From: Candidatus Omnitrophota bacterium
GTDB lineage: Bacteria; Omnitrophota; Gorgyraeia; Duberdicusellales; 4484-171
Length of the DNA stretch: 42,545 nt
NCBI GenBank assembly: GCA_028692655.1
Contig: JAQUWY010000013.1
Span: forward strand, 1-42,545
Direction of reading: 5' to 3'
The notes below the pieces were generated by a model. That model did not search any database and had not been told where the DNA came from. It worked only from the letters and a program-made list of their open reading frames with translations. This document shows positions 8,164-18,339 of this stretch, piece by piece. Both the position numbers and the translations under genes were made by a program. Position 1 is the first letter of the stretch; every line of letters begins with the position of its first letter.

Positions 8164-8200
8164 AAAAAAATCCCCGCTCGATTAAAAGCGGGGATTTTTT
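8164..8200 (-). terminator. Rho-independent terminator of groES-groEL
   Basis: TCCCCGCT (8171-8178) pairs perfectly with AGCGGGGA (8187-8194) around an 8-base loop. Runs of A on the left and T on the right extend the stem and provide a T tract in both directions. It lies 18 bases after the groEL stop codon and may work bidirectionally. Confidence 0.9.
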
Positions 8201-8217
8201 ATTTTTCTTATAAACGA

Positions 8218-9873
<1,656 letters not shown>

Positions 9874-10161
9874 TTATGCTATAACACCCAAAACGTCTTC
9901 TTCTCTGACAATAAGGTATTCCTGCTCGTCAAGAGTAATTTCAGTTCCAGAATACTTTCCGTAAAGGACTTTATCCCCAACTTTTAAAGATAAAGGCACT
10001 ATTTTTCCATCGCTTCCCTTTTTGCCTTCGCCAACTGCGATAATCTCCCCTTCCTGGGGTTTTTCTTTAGCTGTATCCGGCAGGACTATTCCACCTTTTG
10101 TCTGATCCTTAGCCTCAAGCGGCTTAACTAACACTCTGTCACTTAACGGCTTAAACTTCAT
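9874..10161 (-). CDS. groS: Co-chaperonin GroES (10 kDa)
   Basis: The 95-residue lid of the GroEL chamber. It starts [16 protein letters not shown], contains the mobile loop region around [14 protein letters not shown], and ends [11 protein letters not shown], all typical. A strong AAAGGAGGTG precedes the ATG. It is the first gene of the heat-shock operon. Confidence 0.99.
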   Translation of the reverse strand: MKFKPLSDRVLVKPLEAKDQTKGGIVLPDTAKEKPQEGEIIAVGEGKKGSDGKIVPLSLKVGDKVLYGKYSGTEITLDEQEYLIVREEDVLGVIA

Positions 10162-10242
10162 TAGACACCTCCTTTTACATTTACGGTTTATCTATGGGCT
10201 TAGGGAACTACACTTTATTCTGTTAGGTTTCGGATTAATCAA

Positions 10243-10269
10243 TTAGCAATCTATGGGTTAGAGTGCTAA
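10243..10269. promoter_or_regulatory. CIRCE operator (HrcA site) of groES-groEL
   Basis: TTAGCAATC-N9-GAGTGCTAA matches the CIRCE consensus TTAGCACTC-N9-GAGTGCTAA at 17 of 18 arm positions; the single change is C to A in the left arm. It lies 82 bases before groES and immediately after the -10 box, where HrcA repressor binding blocks transcription until heat or unfolded protein titrates the system. No hrcA gene is in the window. Confidence 0.9.
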
Positions 10270-10272
10270 ATT

Positions 10273-10300
10273 ATTTTACTCAGCAGTTTTGTATTGTCAA
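10273..10300 (-). promoter_or_regulatory. Sigma70-type promoter of groES-groEL
   Basis: On the minus strand a perfect TTGACA (10295-10300) is followed after 16 bases by TAAAAT (10273-10278, five of six matches). The CIRCE operator overlaps the expected transcription start, the classic arrangement for HrcA control. The remaining bases to 10437 show no gene. Confidence 0.75.
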
Positions 10301-10437
10301 GAAAATTTTTGATTTTTTTAATTCCTCGGCAGAGAATCAGGGCGAAAACCTTTTTTTCAATAAAGCCTCCACAATTCTTAGATATTTAAATAGCCCGACT
10401 TTCCCGGAAATCGTTAAGATTAGAGGCTGGTTAAGAT

Positions 10438-11154
10438 TTATCCGGCGCTTTCGCTAAGCAGCCAAAGGCCTTTAATTACAAGAAAAGGTTCATAAGTGTA
10501 AACAAAATTAAACTTAGGCATAATGAATGAGCCTTCTCCTCCGGTTACAACAATATTGTCTTTAGGTTTAATATTTAACTTTTTTTTATATTTTTTCACC
10601 AAACCGTTTATCATAAAAGCAAAGCCTTCCTCCAAGCCGCAGTTGATGCTATCTCTGGTATTCTGGGGAATGAGTTTTCTTGTTATTGAAAAATCAATAT
10701 GTCTGGGCAAAAGAGCGCAATTAGAAAAAGTCTTCAAGGTAGAGCCTATGCCCGGAAGAATTATACCCCCTTGATAATAACCTTTTTTGGAAATAATGTC
10801 TAACGTTATAGCTGTGCCAAAATCAAGCACCAGCCGTGCACCGGGAAATATTTTTTTCGCCGCGTAAGCTCCGACTAAACGATCCTGGCCAACTTGTTTT
10901 TTATCATAAAAAGATTTTATAGGTACTTTAATGTCCTTACCGACTATAAGCACGTTTTTTCTACCGGAGAAAAATCTGGTAATGCCGGGCACAACAGAAC
11001 AAACAACAAACACATCCCGGGAGTTTTTCTTGATAATATTGCGGATAGCCTCTTGTGTCACAGATGCAGTAGCCAAGTTGGCTATTTTTTTAACTCTGCC
11101 TTCTCTTATCCGGGCAAAATGCAGGCAAGTATTTCCAATATCAACTGCTATCAT
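10438..11154 (-). CDS. coaX: Type III pantothenate kinase
   Basis: The 238-residue ASKHA-fold kinase phosphorylates pantothenate in the first step of coenzyme A synthesis. It opens with the phosphate-binding motif MIAVDIGNT and has VVCSVVPG, then VGQDRLVGAYAAK, the LDFGTAITLD motif and GGIILPG, all family hallmarks. The start codon overlaps the birA stop by four bases (ATGA), so the two are translationally coupled. It is the last gene of the valS transcript. Biotin ligase and CoaX adjacency is common in many bacteria. Confidence 0.94.
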   Translation of the reverse strand: MIAVDIGNTCLHFARIREGRVKKIANLATASVTQEAIRNIIKKNSRDVFVVCSVVPGITRFFSGRKNVLIVGKDIKVPIKSFYDKKQVGQDRLVGAYAAKKIFPGARLVLDFGTAITLDIISKKGYYQGGIILPGIGSTLKTFSNCALLPRHIDFSITRKLIPQNTRDSINCGLEEGFAFMINGLVKKYKKKLNIKPKDNIVVTGGEGSFIMPKFNFVYTYEPFLVIKGLWLLSESAG

Positions 11155-11858
11155 TTGAACGCCACCATACTCTTTATAAGATTTCCGTTTATTGCAGTTT
11201 GGCCATTATCGGAAAAAAGTTCCCGTAAAAGGGGATAGTTGCCGCAGCTCTCATTGTTAAAAGTTTCCTTATCAAGAAGGTTTTCCGACTCCTTTAATAA
11301 CTGCCTTATATTACCTTTTTTAAATTCTTTGTAAATGCTTATTTCCTCTTTGACCAAGTCATTGAAAATTTTATCCTGCACCGGAAAAATTCCCGTCTCG
11401 CTGAATAAAGAGGTTGCCCCGGGCGGCAAATCTTTTTTATCACAAGAGATATTAATACCTACTCCAACAACGATAAAATCAGCACGCTTACTGCCGCTTC
11501 TGGCTTCAGCAAGCACTCCGGAAATCTTGCTGCGCCCTACAACAACGTCATTGGGCCATTTTATCCTGGCAGGAACAAAGCTCGATATCGACCTGGCAAT
11601 ACCCAGGGCAAAAAACAAAGGTAAAAGGCTGATGTCCGATAAAGAATTAGCCGGCCTTAACAGGAACGAAGCATAAATTCCTTTATTGGCCACAGAAATC
11701 CAACGGCGGCCAAGCCTTCCCTTTCCATTTGTCTGCGACGCAGCTCTGACCAAAAGAATTTCTTTTTCCCCTTTTAGCCCTAAGTCAAAGGCTGTGGAAT
11801 TTGTCGAATTTACCTCATCAAAGGTAATTATTTTTAAAGGAATTTTATCTGGCATCAT
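11151..11858 (-). CDS. birA: Biotin--[acetyl-CoA-carboxylase] ligase
   Basis: The 235-residue enzyme attaches biotin to biotin carboxyl carrier proteins. The catalytic domain is clear: STNSTA near the start, the biotinyl-AMP loop GKGRLGRRW, IKWPNDV, KISGVLAEA and VGVGINI. The N-terminal DNA-binding domain of E. coli-type BirA is absent, so this is a ligase only and not a repressor of biotin synthesis. The C-terminal domain is short and divergent. It overlaps uvrB by 14 bases upstream and coaX by four bases downstream. Confidence 0.92.
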   Translation of the reverse strand: MMPDKIPLKIITFDEVNSTNSTAFDLGLKGEKEILLVRAASQTNGKGRLGRRWISVANKGIYASFLLRPANSLSDISLLPLFFALGIARSISSFVPARIKWPNDVVVGRSKISGVLAEARSGSKRADFIVVGVGINISCDKKDLPPGATSLFSETGIFPVQDKIFNDLVKEEISIYKEFKKGNIRQLLKESENLLDKETFNNESCGNYPLLRELFSDNGQTAINGNLIKSMVAFK

Positions 11859-13824
11859 CCAAGGCCTTTTTTAAAATTTCTATTTTATCTCTCAGCTCAG
11901 CTGCCTTTTCAAATTGCAAATTCTTTGCAGCGGCAATCATCGCCTTCTCGAGTTCCGACAAAGCCTCTTGCAGTTGAGATTCTTTTTCTTTAATCTCCAG
12001 CCGCCTCTTTAGCAAAGAGTCTTGCGTCAAATATTTTTCCAGGCCTTCGCCAACAGCTTTAGCTATAGTCGCTGGAGTTATTCTATTAACTTTATTGTAC
12101 CGGAGCTGAATTTCTCTGCGTCTTGCGCTTTCATTTATAGCTTTCCTCATCGAGGCAGTGATACTATCTGCATACATGATAACATGCCCGTTAACATTGC
12201 GGGCACAACGGCCGGCTACCTGTATTAAGGACGTCGCGGAGCGCAAGAAACCTTCTTTATCCGCGTCCAGTATAACTACCAATGAAACCTCAGGCAAGTC
12301 TAGGCCCTCCCTTAAAAGATTTATTCCTACCAGAATATCAAACTTTCTCAAACGCAAATCTTTTAAAATCCTGGCCCTTTCTAAAGTCTCTACCTCCGAA
12401 TGAATATATTCAACTTTAAGCCCTTCATCCTTAAGGTATTCTGTTAATTGTTCGCTCATACGCTTGGTAAGAGTGGTTATAAGGACCCTTTCTCCTGAAG
12501 ATATCCTTTTGCGGCAGGCATCAACTAAATCATCGATTTGATTTTTTGCCGGGCGCACTTCTATCGGCGGGTCCAGGAGGCCTGTAGGCCGGATAATTTG
12601 CTCAATGACTTTATGATTGGATTTAGTCAGTTCAAAAGCTCCGGGGGTAGCTGAAACATATATTGCTTGTCCGCAAATATCCATAAATTCATCAAAGCGT
12701 AAAGGACGGTTATCCAGGCACGAAGGAAGCCTAAACCCGTATTGCACAAGAGTTTCTTTACGTGACTTATCTCCCATATACATTCCTCTCAGCTGAGGAA
12801 GAGTAACATGGCTTTCATCAATAACCGTAAGAAAACCTTTAGGAAAATAATCTATAAGACAATAAGGCCTGGCACCGGCCGGCCGGCCGCTTAAATGACG
12901 GGAATAATTTTCTATTCCATGGCAATAGCCGCACTCACGTAACATTTCTAAATCAAAAAGTGTACGCTGGCGAAGGCGTTGAGCTTCTAAAATTTTATTT
13001 TTATTTTCCAAATTACGGACCGTTTCCTCCAGTTCATGCCTAATCGTTTGCAGTGATTTTTCGATTTTTTCCCTGCCAATAACAAAGTGCTTGGCAGGAT
13101 AGAGATTAAGTACCTCAAGGCCGCTTATCTTCTTTCCACTGGCAAAATCGAATTCATACATCTTGTCTATCACAGAACCTAAGAATTCTATCCTTAGCGG
13201 TTGTTCCCGATAAGAAGGAAAGATATCCAGAGTATCTCCCTTAAGGCGGAAACTACCCCGCTTAAAGTCATAATCATTACGTTCGTATTGCAAGGCCGTT
13301 ATTTCCTTCAAAATGCCTTCTGCCGGCATATCGCTATTTAGAGAAATATTTAATGTTAAATTTTGATAATCCTGTGGAGCACCAAGATTGTAAATGCAGG
13401 ACACGGAAGCAACTACTATAACATCCCTGCGCATCATAAGAGAGCTGGTAGCTGACAGCCGCAACCGGTCAAGGCGTTCGTTTATTGAGGCGTCTTTTTC
13501 TATGTAGGTATCAGTCTGGGGAATGTAACTTTCCGGCTGATAATAATCGTAGTAGCTTACAAAATATTCAACCGCATTCTGAGGAAAAAAATCCTTAAAT
13601 TCCGAATAAAGCTGGCTGGCTAAAGTTTTATTGTGAGAAACAACAAGCACCGGCCGGTTAAGCTTCTCTATAGCACAAGCAAGGCTGAAAGTTTTTCCTG
13701 ACCCGGTAGCCCCCAGAAGAGTTATAGCTTGTTCGCCCTGATTCAAATATTGGACTATTTTCTTAATAGCCTGAGGCTGATCTCCGGTAGGCCTGAATTT
13801 ACTTACGAGTTTAAAACCATCCAT
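11845..13824 (-). CDS. uvrB: Excinuclease ABC subunit B
   Basis: The 659-residue DNA-damage recognition helicase of nucleotide excision repair. Walker A is GATGSGKT near residue 40; the damage-probing beta-hairpin YYDYYQPESYIP is present; DESHVTLPQLRGMY (DEAD-like), GINLLREGLDLPEV and a QVAGRCARN arginine motif follow. Canonical enzymes have a GRAARN form of the last motif, so AGRCARN is a slight variant. The C-terminal UVR motif for UvrC/UvrA contact is at about 625-655. It sits between nadC and birA; no clear RBS is visible, but the N-terminus aligns with family starts. Confidence 0.97.
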   Translation of the reverse strand: MDGFKLVSKFRPTGDQPQAIKKIVQYLNQGEQAITLLGATGSGKTFSLACAIEKLNRPVLVVSHNKTLASQLYSEFKDFFPQNAVEYFVSYYDYYQPESYIPQTDTYIEKDASINERLDRLRLSATSSLMMRRDVIVVASVSCIYNLGAPQDYQNLTLNISLNSDMPAEGILKEITALQYERNDYDFKRGSFRLKGDTLDIFPSYREQPLRIEFLGSVIDKMYEFDFASGKKISGLEVLNLYPAKHFVIGREKIEKSLQTIRHELEETVRNLENKNKILEAQRLRQRTLFDLEMLRECGYCHGIENYSRHLSGRPAGARPYCLIDYFPKGFLTVIDESHVTLPQLRGMYMGDKSRKETLVQYGFRLPSCLDNRPLRFDEFMDICGQAIYVSATPGAFELTKSNHKVIEQIIRPTGLLDPPIEVRPAKNQIDDLVDACRKRISSGERVLITTLTKRMSEQLTEYLKDEGLKVEYIHSEVETLERARILKDLRLRKFDILVGINLLREGLDLPEVSLVVILDADKEGFLRSATSLIQVAGRCARNVNGHVIMYADSITASMRKAINESARRREIQLRYNKVNRITPATIAKAVGEGLEKYLTQDSLLKRRLEIKEKESQLQEALSELEKAMIAAAKNLQFEKAAELRDKIEILKKALDDAR

Positions 13825-13853
13825 AGAAAATAATTTGCCTGCGTTAACGCCAG

Positions 13854-13875
13854 TTCCGGAAAATTTCCTCCGGAA
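13854..13875. other. Hairpin between nadC and uvrB
   Basis: TTCCGGA (13854-13860) pairs with TCCGGAA (13869-13875) around an eight-base loop, next to a GCGTTAACGC palindrome (13841-13850). No T run follows, so it is unlikely to be a strong terminator. It may protect or process the polycistronic mRNA. Confidence 0.4.
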
Positions 13876-13885
13876 TTTATCCGCG

Positions 13886-14767
13886 TTATTTAACCCTTAT
13901 CATTTCCAAGGAAAAATCAACCGCTGGCGGTGAATGAGTCAACATACCGGCAGATATAAAATCGACCCCTGAGCAGGCAATGGCAGAAACATTTTCGAAA
14001 TTAACGCCCCCTGAAGCTTCAAGCAAAACTTCCGGAAATTTCTTGTTACGAATATCTACGGCAGCCCTTAGAGAAGAAAGGGGGAAATTATCCAGAAGAA
14101 TGATATCGGGCTCATACTTTATAATCCCCTTAAACTCCCGTAGATTTTCTACTTCAATCTCGATTGGCAAAGAACTCATGCTTCTAAAGCGTTTTATCAG
14201 CTCCTCTACCTTCTCTTCGCACAGCTTATCTCCGGCTATACAGCCTGATGCCCGAAGATGGTTATCTTTTATGATTATGCCACTAAACAAAGAACTCCTG
14301 TGGTTACGCCCCCCTCCCACCGTTACGGCATATTTTTCCAAAACTCGCAAACCCGGAGTAGTCTTACGCGTATCCATTATTTTTACCCGGGTATTTTTTG
14401 CCTTTACGATCATCTTTTTCGTCGAAGTGGAAACTCCGGAAAGAAGCGCCAAAAAATTTAAGGCTACTCTTTCAGCCGCCAGAATACTGCATAAATTACC
14501 GCTGATACGGGCGATTCCCTCGTTCTTGCAAAAACTATCACCATCCTTTTTAAGCGGCTTAAAAACCAGAGAAGTATCTATTTGTAAAAAAGCTTCTTTG
14601 GCTACTTCTAAACCGCACAAAATTCCGGATTGCCGGGCGAGAATAACAGCCCTACCTTTGGAAGACGGCGGCAAAGCTATTGTGCTGGTTGTGTCCCTGC
14701 GGCCTATATCTTCCTGTAAAGCCCGGGCAACAATTTTTTTTATTTCGTTTGAAATTATTACCTTCAT
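13886..14767 (-). CDS. nadC: Nicotinate-nucleotide pyrophosphorylase (carboxylating)
   Basis: The enzyme converts quinolinate and PRPP to nicotinate mononucleotide, CO2 and pyrophosphate in NAD synthesis. Family motifs are ALQEDIGRRDTTS near the start, MDTRKTTPGLR, GGGRNHR, EIEVENL, DIILLDNF and LEASGGV, ending in SAGMLTHS. I chose ATG at 14767 (293 aa) because GAGGGG lies seven bases upstream. The ORF track extends to a TTG at 14803 that overlaps the valS stop and has poor RBS spacing. It follows valS closely. Confidence 0.93.
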   Translation of the reverse strand: MKVIISNEIKKIVARALQEDIGRRDTTSTIALPPSSKGRAVILARQSGILCGLEVAKEAFLQIDTSLVFKPLKKDGDSFCKNEGIARISGNLCSILAAERVALNFLALLSGVSTSTKKMIVKAKNTRVKIMDTRKTTPGLRVLEKYAVTVGGGRNHRSSLFSGIIIKDNHLRASGCIAGDKLCEEKVEELIKRFRSMSSLPIEIEVENLREFKGIIKYEPDIILLDNFPLSSLRAAVDIRNKKFPEVLLEASGGVNFENVSAIACSGVDFISAGMLTHSPPAVDFSLEMIRVK

Positions 14768-14795
14768 AAACAAACCCCTCAAAGAATAAATAGCT

Positions 14796-17570
14796 TCACT
14801 CAAAAGCTCCTTTCAATTTCAGGAGCCGTTGAAGCAATAGAGACGTATCTCTGAGTTTAGCCTTCTCCCTGTCGATAATATCGCTGGATGCGTTTTGGAT
14901 AAAGCCTTTATTCTCGAGTCGCGCCTTAGTTTCGGATAATACTGCCTCTAAGTTTACGACTTTTTTGCCTAAGGAAATAAGGAAATTATCCAAACTAACA
15001 TTATCCATAACTATGTTTAAAGCCCAGAACTTATTTTTATAGAGAACGCGGTTTAAGCCTTTACGGTATACAACCGATTTAAGCAGGGCTAAGCGCTCTA
15101 TCCAGCCCTGATTGCTATTCCAAAGCTTCAGCGCCTCAGGTGAACAATCGACTTCAATATCCACTTTCTTCTGCCCAAGCCCTAAGTCAGCTTTAATGTT
15201 TCTTACCTCTTTTATGGTGTCAAAAATTAATTCAATACCCATTGGTTTGCCGCAAGCGTGTTTTCCAATTTTCGGCCAATCCAAAGAGGCCAACATTCCC
15301 GACAAAGGCAGGCTTGTGTGCTTTTTTATAAGGTTAAAAACCTCTTCGCTTATAAAAGGCATAAACGGGTGCAATAATTTGATTGACTCTAAAAGCACAA
15401 AAACGGCCGCTTTGGCTTTAGAAAGGGTAAAATTGTCTTTGACTATCTCTATATACCAATCACAAAATGAGTGCCAAAAAAATTCATAGATCTTCTTTGC
15501 TGCTTCATTTAAAGAGTAGGTTTCCAAAGATTCCGTAACGCATTCTACAGCTAAAGAAAGCTCTCGCAATATCCATTCATCAACCTCATCCAATTCAGAG
15601 AATTTAAAATCTTCTACCTTAATGCCTTTCTCTTCAATTTTTAAAAAAACAAAACGAGTAGCATTCCAGATTTTATTGGAAAAATTTCTTCCCACAAGAA
15701 ATTTATCTTCTGACAAGTACACATCTGAACCGCTGGCGGCTAAAAGAATCAAAGAAAATCTTAAAGCGTCAGCTCCTACTTTATCAATGATATCCAAGGG
15801 ATCTATAACGTTGCCCAAGGATTTCGACATTTTTCTGCCGCTATTATCCCTTACCGTTCCGTGAATGCATACATCCCGGAAAGGTTCCTTGCCCATAAAT
15901 TCAAAGCCGGCCATAATCATCCTGGCAACCCAGAAAAAGATTATCTCCGGAGCAGTAATCAAAACATTGGTCGGATAAAAGTATTTTAACTCCTCTCTTT
16001 TCCTGCTTATATCTTGTGACTTGTGACTTTGCCCCCTTCGGGGAGGCTTCGCACTGACTTGTGACTTGTCAAACGGCCAGCCAAAAGTGGCAAAAGGCCA
16101 TAGCCATGAAGAAAACCAGGTATCAAGAACATCAGAGTCTTGGACGATATCCTGAGAACCGCAATGCGGACACTTTTGCGGCCTCTCCTCAGCCACAATA
16201 ACTCCTTTAGGGTGAAAATTATCGTTTGTAATTTGTGATTTATTATTTCTGCCCGGCTCTTCTTTACACTTCTTGCAATAATAGACAGGCAGACGGTGCC
16301 CCCACCATATCTGACGGGAAATACACCAATCCCGTATATTTTCCATCCAGTTTAAATACACTTTTTCCCAACGCTTAGGATTAAACTTTATCTTACCAGC
16401 TCTAACCGCTTTTATGGCCGGTTTCGCCAAAGGCTCCATCCGTACAAACCACTGCCGGGAAAGATAAGGTTCAACTACTGTATCACAGCGATAGCACCTG
16501 CTGACTGCATTCGTGTAGGGCTCTACTTTAAGGATCAAATCCTGATTTTTTAAAAATTCAACAATTTTTCCTCTGGCCTTAAACCTGTCCATACCTTTAT
16601 ATTCTCCGGCGTTTTCATTCATGGTAGCGTCAGGATTCATTACTACAATTGGTGAAAGATTGTGCCTGTTGGCCATTTCAAAATCATTAAGGTCATGAGC
16701 CGGAGTTATTTTTACCGCTCCTGTACCAAAATCAGGGTCAACAAAAGAATCAGATAAAACCGGAATCTCACGCTGCATTATCGGAAGCAGGAGCTTCTTG
16801 CCTATATAGGAAGCGAATCTTTTATCTTCCGGATTTACCGCAACAGCCACATCTCCAAGCATAGTTTCCGGCCGGGTTGTAGCCACCACTATATATTTAG
16901 TTTGCGTTGCCTGCACTGTGCCTGGCTTAAGGGTGCGGTTTGCAGCTTGTGATACTAAGGGATACTTTATATAATATAAATAGCCTTGAGCTTGCTGATA
17001 AGGTGCTTCTTCGTCAGATAAAGCAGTCTTACAGCGCGGGCACCAGTTAATTATATAGTAGCCGCGATATATAAGATTCTTATTCCAGAGAGAAACAAAA
17101 ACTTTTGTAACTGCCTTTGAGTAAGCTTCATCCATTGTGAAACGGGTTCTTTGCCAATCACAGCTTGCCCCAAGCCGCTTCAACTGATTAATAATCACCG
17201 AACCGTGCTGCTCTTTCCAATCCCAGAGACGCCTGGTGAATTCTTCTCTTCCCAGGTCTTCTTTTCGCAACCCCTCTTTAGCCAAGGCCTTCTCCACTAC
17301 ATTCTGAGTGGCGATTCCGGCATGATCGGTCCCCGGCATCCAGAGGGAGTCTTTAGCTCTCATACGATTAAATCTAATTAACACGTCTTGAATGGTATTA
17401 TTGAGGGCATGGCCCATATGTAATATTCCGGTTACATTGGGAGGCGGGATAACTATAGAAAAAGGCTTATGGCCCGGCCTGGAAACAGAATGAAAGTGCC
17501 CGCCCTGCAGCCAAGCGTTTAGTATCCTGGGCTCTATTTCTTGCGGATTGTATCTTGAAGCAATTTCCAT
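14796..17570 (-). CDS. valS: Valyl-tRNA synthetase with in-frame insertions
   Basis: This class I synthetase charges tRNA-Val. Present are PPPNVTGILHMGH (HIGH motif, residue about 52), the CPRC-type zinc knuckle, TTRPETMLGD in the editing domain, DVLDTWFSS, KMSKS near 578, and a C-terminal coiled-coil arm. The start is set at ATG 17570 because AAAGGTGG precedes it; the ORF-track start adds nine residues without an RBS. Compared with the usual sequence it has three extra segments at about residues 205-225, 436-453 and 500-522. The last two are translated low-complexity repeat DNA (see repeats). They sit in surface-loop positions between conserved blocks, and all catalytic motifs are intact, so the enzyme is probably active. 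It is the first gene of valS-nadC-uvrB-birA-coaX. Confidence 0.97.
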   Translation of the reverse strand: MEIASRYNPQEIEPRILNAWLQGGHFHSVSRPGHKPFSIVIPPPNVTGILHMGHALNNTIQDVLIRFNRMRAKDSLWMPGTDHAGIATQNVVEKALAKEGLRKEDLGREEFTRRLWDWKEQHGSVIINQLKRLGASCDWQRTRFTMDEAYSKAVTKVFVSLWNKNLIYRGYYIINWCPRCKTALSDEEAPYQQAQGYLYYIKYPLVSQAANRTLKPGTVQATQTKYIVVATTRPETMLGDVAVAVNPEDKRFASYIGKKLLLPIMQREIPVLSDSFVDPDFGTGAVKITPAHDLNDFEMANRHNLSPIVVMNPDATMNENAGEYKGMDRFKARGKIVEFLKNQDLILKVEPYTNAVSRCYRCDTVVEPYLSRQWFVRMEPLAKPAIKAVRAGKIKFNPKRWEKVYLNWMENIRDWCISRQIWWGHRLPVYYCKKCKEEPGRNNKSQITNDNFHPKGVIVAEERPQKCPHCGSQDIVQDSDVLDTWFSSWLWPFATFGWPFDKSQVSAKPPRRGQSHKSQDISRKREELKYFYPTNVLITAPEIIFFWVARMIMAGFEFMGKEPFRDVCIHGTVRDNSGRKMSKSLGNVIDPLDIIDKVGADALRFSLILLAASGSDVYLSEDKFLVGRNFSNKIWNATRFVFLKIEEKGIKVEDFKFSELDEVDEWILRELSLAVECVTESLETYSLNEAAKKIYEFFWHSFCDWYIEIVKDNFTLSKAKAAVFVLLESIKLLHPFMPFISEEVFNLIKKHTSLPLSGMLASLDWPKIGKHACGKPMGIELIFDTIKEVRNIKADLGLGQKKVDIEVDCSPEALKLWNSNQGWIERLALLKSVVYRKGLNRVLYKNKFWALNIVMDNVSLDNFLISLGKKVVNLEAVLSETKARLENKGFIQNASSDIIDREKAKLRDTSLLLQRLLKLKGAFE
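16011..16070 (-). repeat. Repeat/palindrome insertion inside valS (residues ~500-520)
   Basis: On the minus strand two CAAGTCACAAGTC-type direct repeats flank a small CCCC-GAA-GGGG hairpin. Together they are read in frame as KSQVSAKPPRRGQSHKSQ, between the conserved GWP and ELKYFYPT blocks, where other ValRS have only a few residues. The three-base GAA loop resembles the hairpins upstream of the tmRNA gene. Confidence 0.7.
16206..16262 (-). repeat. AT-rich repeat-like insertion inside valS (residues ~436-453)
   Basis: The minus strand reads AAATCACAAATTACAAA, translated as NKSQITN, in the middle of the CKKC...CPHC zinc-binding loop. It is similar in wording to the CAAGTCACAAG repeats 150 bases away and to the AAAAATCAAA flanks of the S23 gene. 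An extra segment of about 18 residues results. Confidence 0.55.
16896..16956 (-). repeat. Extra segment in the ValRS editing domain (residues ~205-225)
   Basis: Between IKYPL and the conserved YIVVATTRPETML block, this ValRS has about 20 additional residues (SQAANRTLKPGTVQATQTK). The DNA begins ATCACAAGCTGCAAACC, similar to the other two insertions, but the rest is less repetitive. It may be an older insertion that has drifted. Confidence 0.4.
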
Positions 17571-17608
17571 TTGTCCACCTTTGTTTATAGCTGCCAAGAA
17601 ATTAGGAA

Positions 17609-17637
17609 ATTATATAATAGGCAGGAAAAAATTACAA
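17609..17637 (-). promoter_or_regulatory. Sigma70-type promoter for the valS operon
   Basis: The minus strand has TTGTAA (17632-17637), a 17-base spacer and a perfect TATAAT (17609-17614), about 40 bases before the valS start. It separates the pilus genes upstream from the housekeeping genes downstream. No T-box leader is visible between promoter and valS; the leader is only about 30 bases. Confidence 0.6.
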
Positions 17638-17664
17638 TACAAATATTGGCTAAAAGCCTAGAAC

Positions 17665-18339
17665 TTATCTTGTCCTGGCAGGAGAAGGTTTCGCGGCCCC
17701 GGTAGTTTTCATAAGCTCAACTTTAGTTTTAGCCTTGTCGTTAACCGCAGTAAAAGAAGACAGGCCTAATTCAACATTCAAAAGACGAGGATCGTCGGCA
17801 TTTTTTTCTATTTCAAATTTTCTTATAACTAGTAAAGGCTCCGATGAAGGTATCTTTTCTAAAATCCTGACTAAATCGTCATAATAAGCGAAAAAAGTTA
17901 CATTGAAGCCTAACTGCTTAATCTTTGTGGTTCCCAGGTTAATCAACCCCTGCGTATTATTTTTATTATTTCTGTCAAAAGCGCTATCTTTTGAAACCTC
18001 CTCGGTTAAAGTTAATTTTCCAAAAGAGCCTTCCTGGCGGATAATGATCCCTGCTTTTTTCATACCCTCAGTAGGCATTATTTCAGCAAAAGTAATCTTG
18101 CGGTTGAAATCTTCATTCTGAAGATAAGGTTTATCCCGATAAAAACTTTTAAGCTTAGCCTTGGCCTGTGAAGCTTGGCCAAGCATATTATTTATATTTT
18201 TTATTTCTAATTTAACCCGCCTTCCATAGTTATAACAAAAAATATCCATTAAAAAAACCAAAAGACAAACAAATGCCAAAACGATAAACAAATTTTTCTT
18301 AAAAAAACCTTTTTTTGGTAAAGCCAGTTTTATCTTCAT
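17665..18339 (-). CDS. pilO: PilO/GspM-like inner-membrane assembly protein
   Basis: The 224-residue protein has a short basic cytoplasmic start, one membrane helix (about residues 17-34), a coiled-coil (about 40-65) and a periplasmic domain ending in a beta-rich segment, the bitopic layout of PilO and GspM. These proteins link the PilMN platform to the secretin. Sequence identity to the family is not obvious by eye, so the call rests mainly on topology, size and position directly after a PilM-PilN fusion, with a four-base ATGA overlap. The C-terminal tail is basic and Pro/Ala-rich. Confidence 0.65.
   Translation of the reverse strand: MKIKLALPKKGFFKKNLFIVLAFVCLLVFLMDIFCYNYGRRVKLEIKNINNMLGQASQAKAKLKSFYRDKPYLQNEDFNRKITFAEIMPTEGMKKAGIIIRQEGSFGKLTLTEEVSKDSAFDRNNKNNTQGLINLGTTKIKQLGFNVTFFAYYDDLVRILEKIPSSEPLLVIRKFEIEKNADDPRLLNVELGLSSFTAVNDKAKTKVELMKTTGAAKPSPARTR

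Noticed and set aside
13980-14789. 269-residue plus-strand ORF
   Set aside because: It lies entirely opposite nadC, whose family motifs are clear; its Ser/Lys-rich translation shows no family features.
16007-16198. 63-residue minus-strand ORF inside valS
   Set aside because: It is another frame of valS at the repeat insertion, without an RBS.
17571-17637. A T-box riboswitch before valS
   Set aside because: The leader between promoter and start is only about 30 bases and has no T-box sequence or terminator hairpin.
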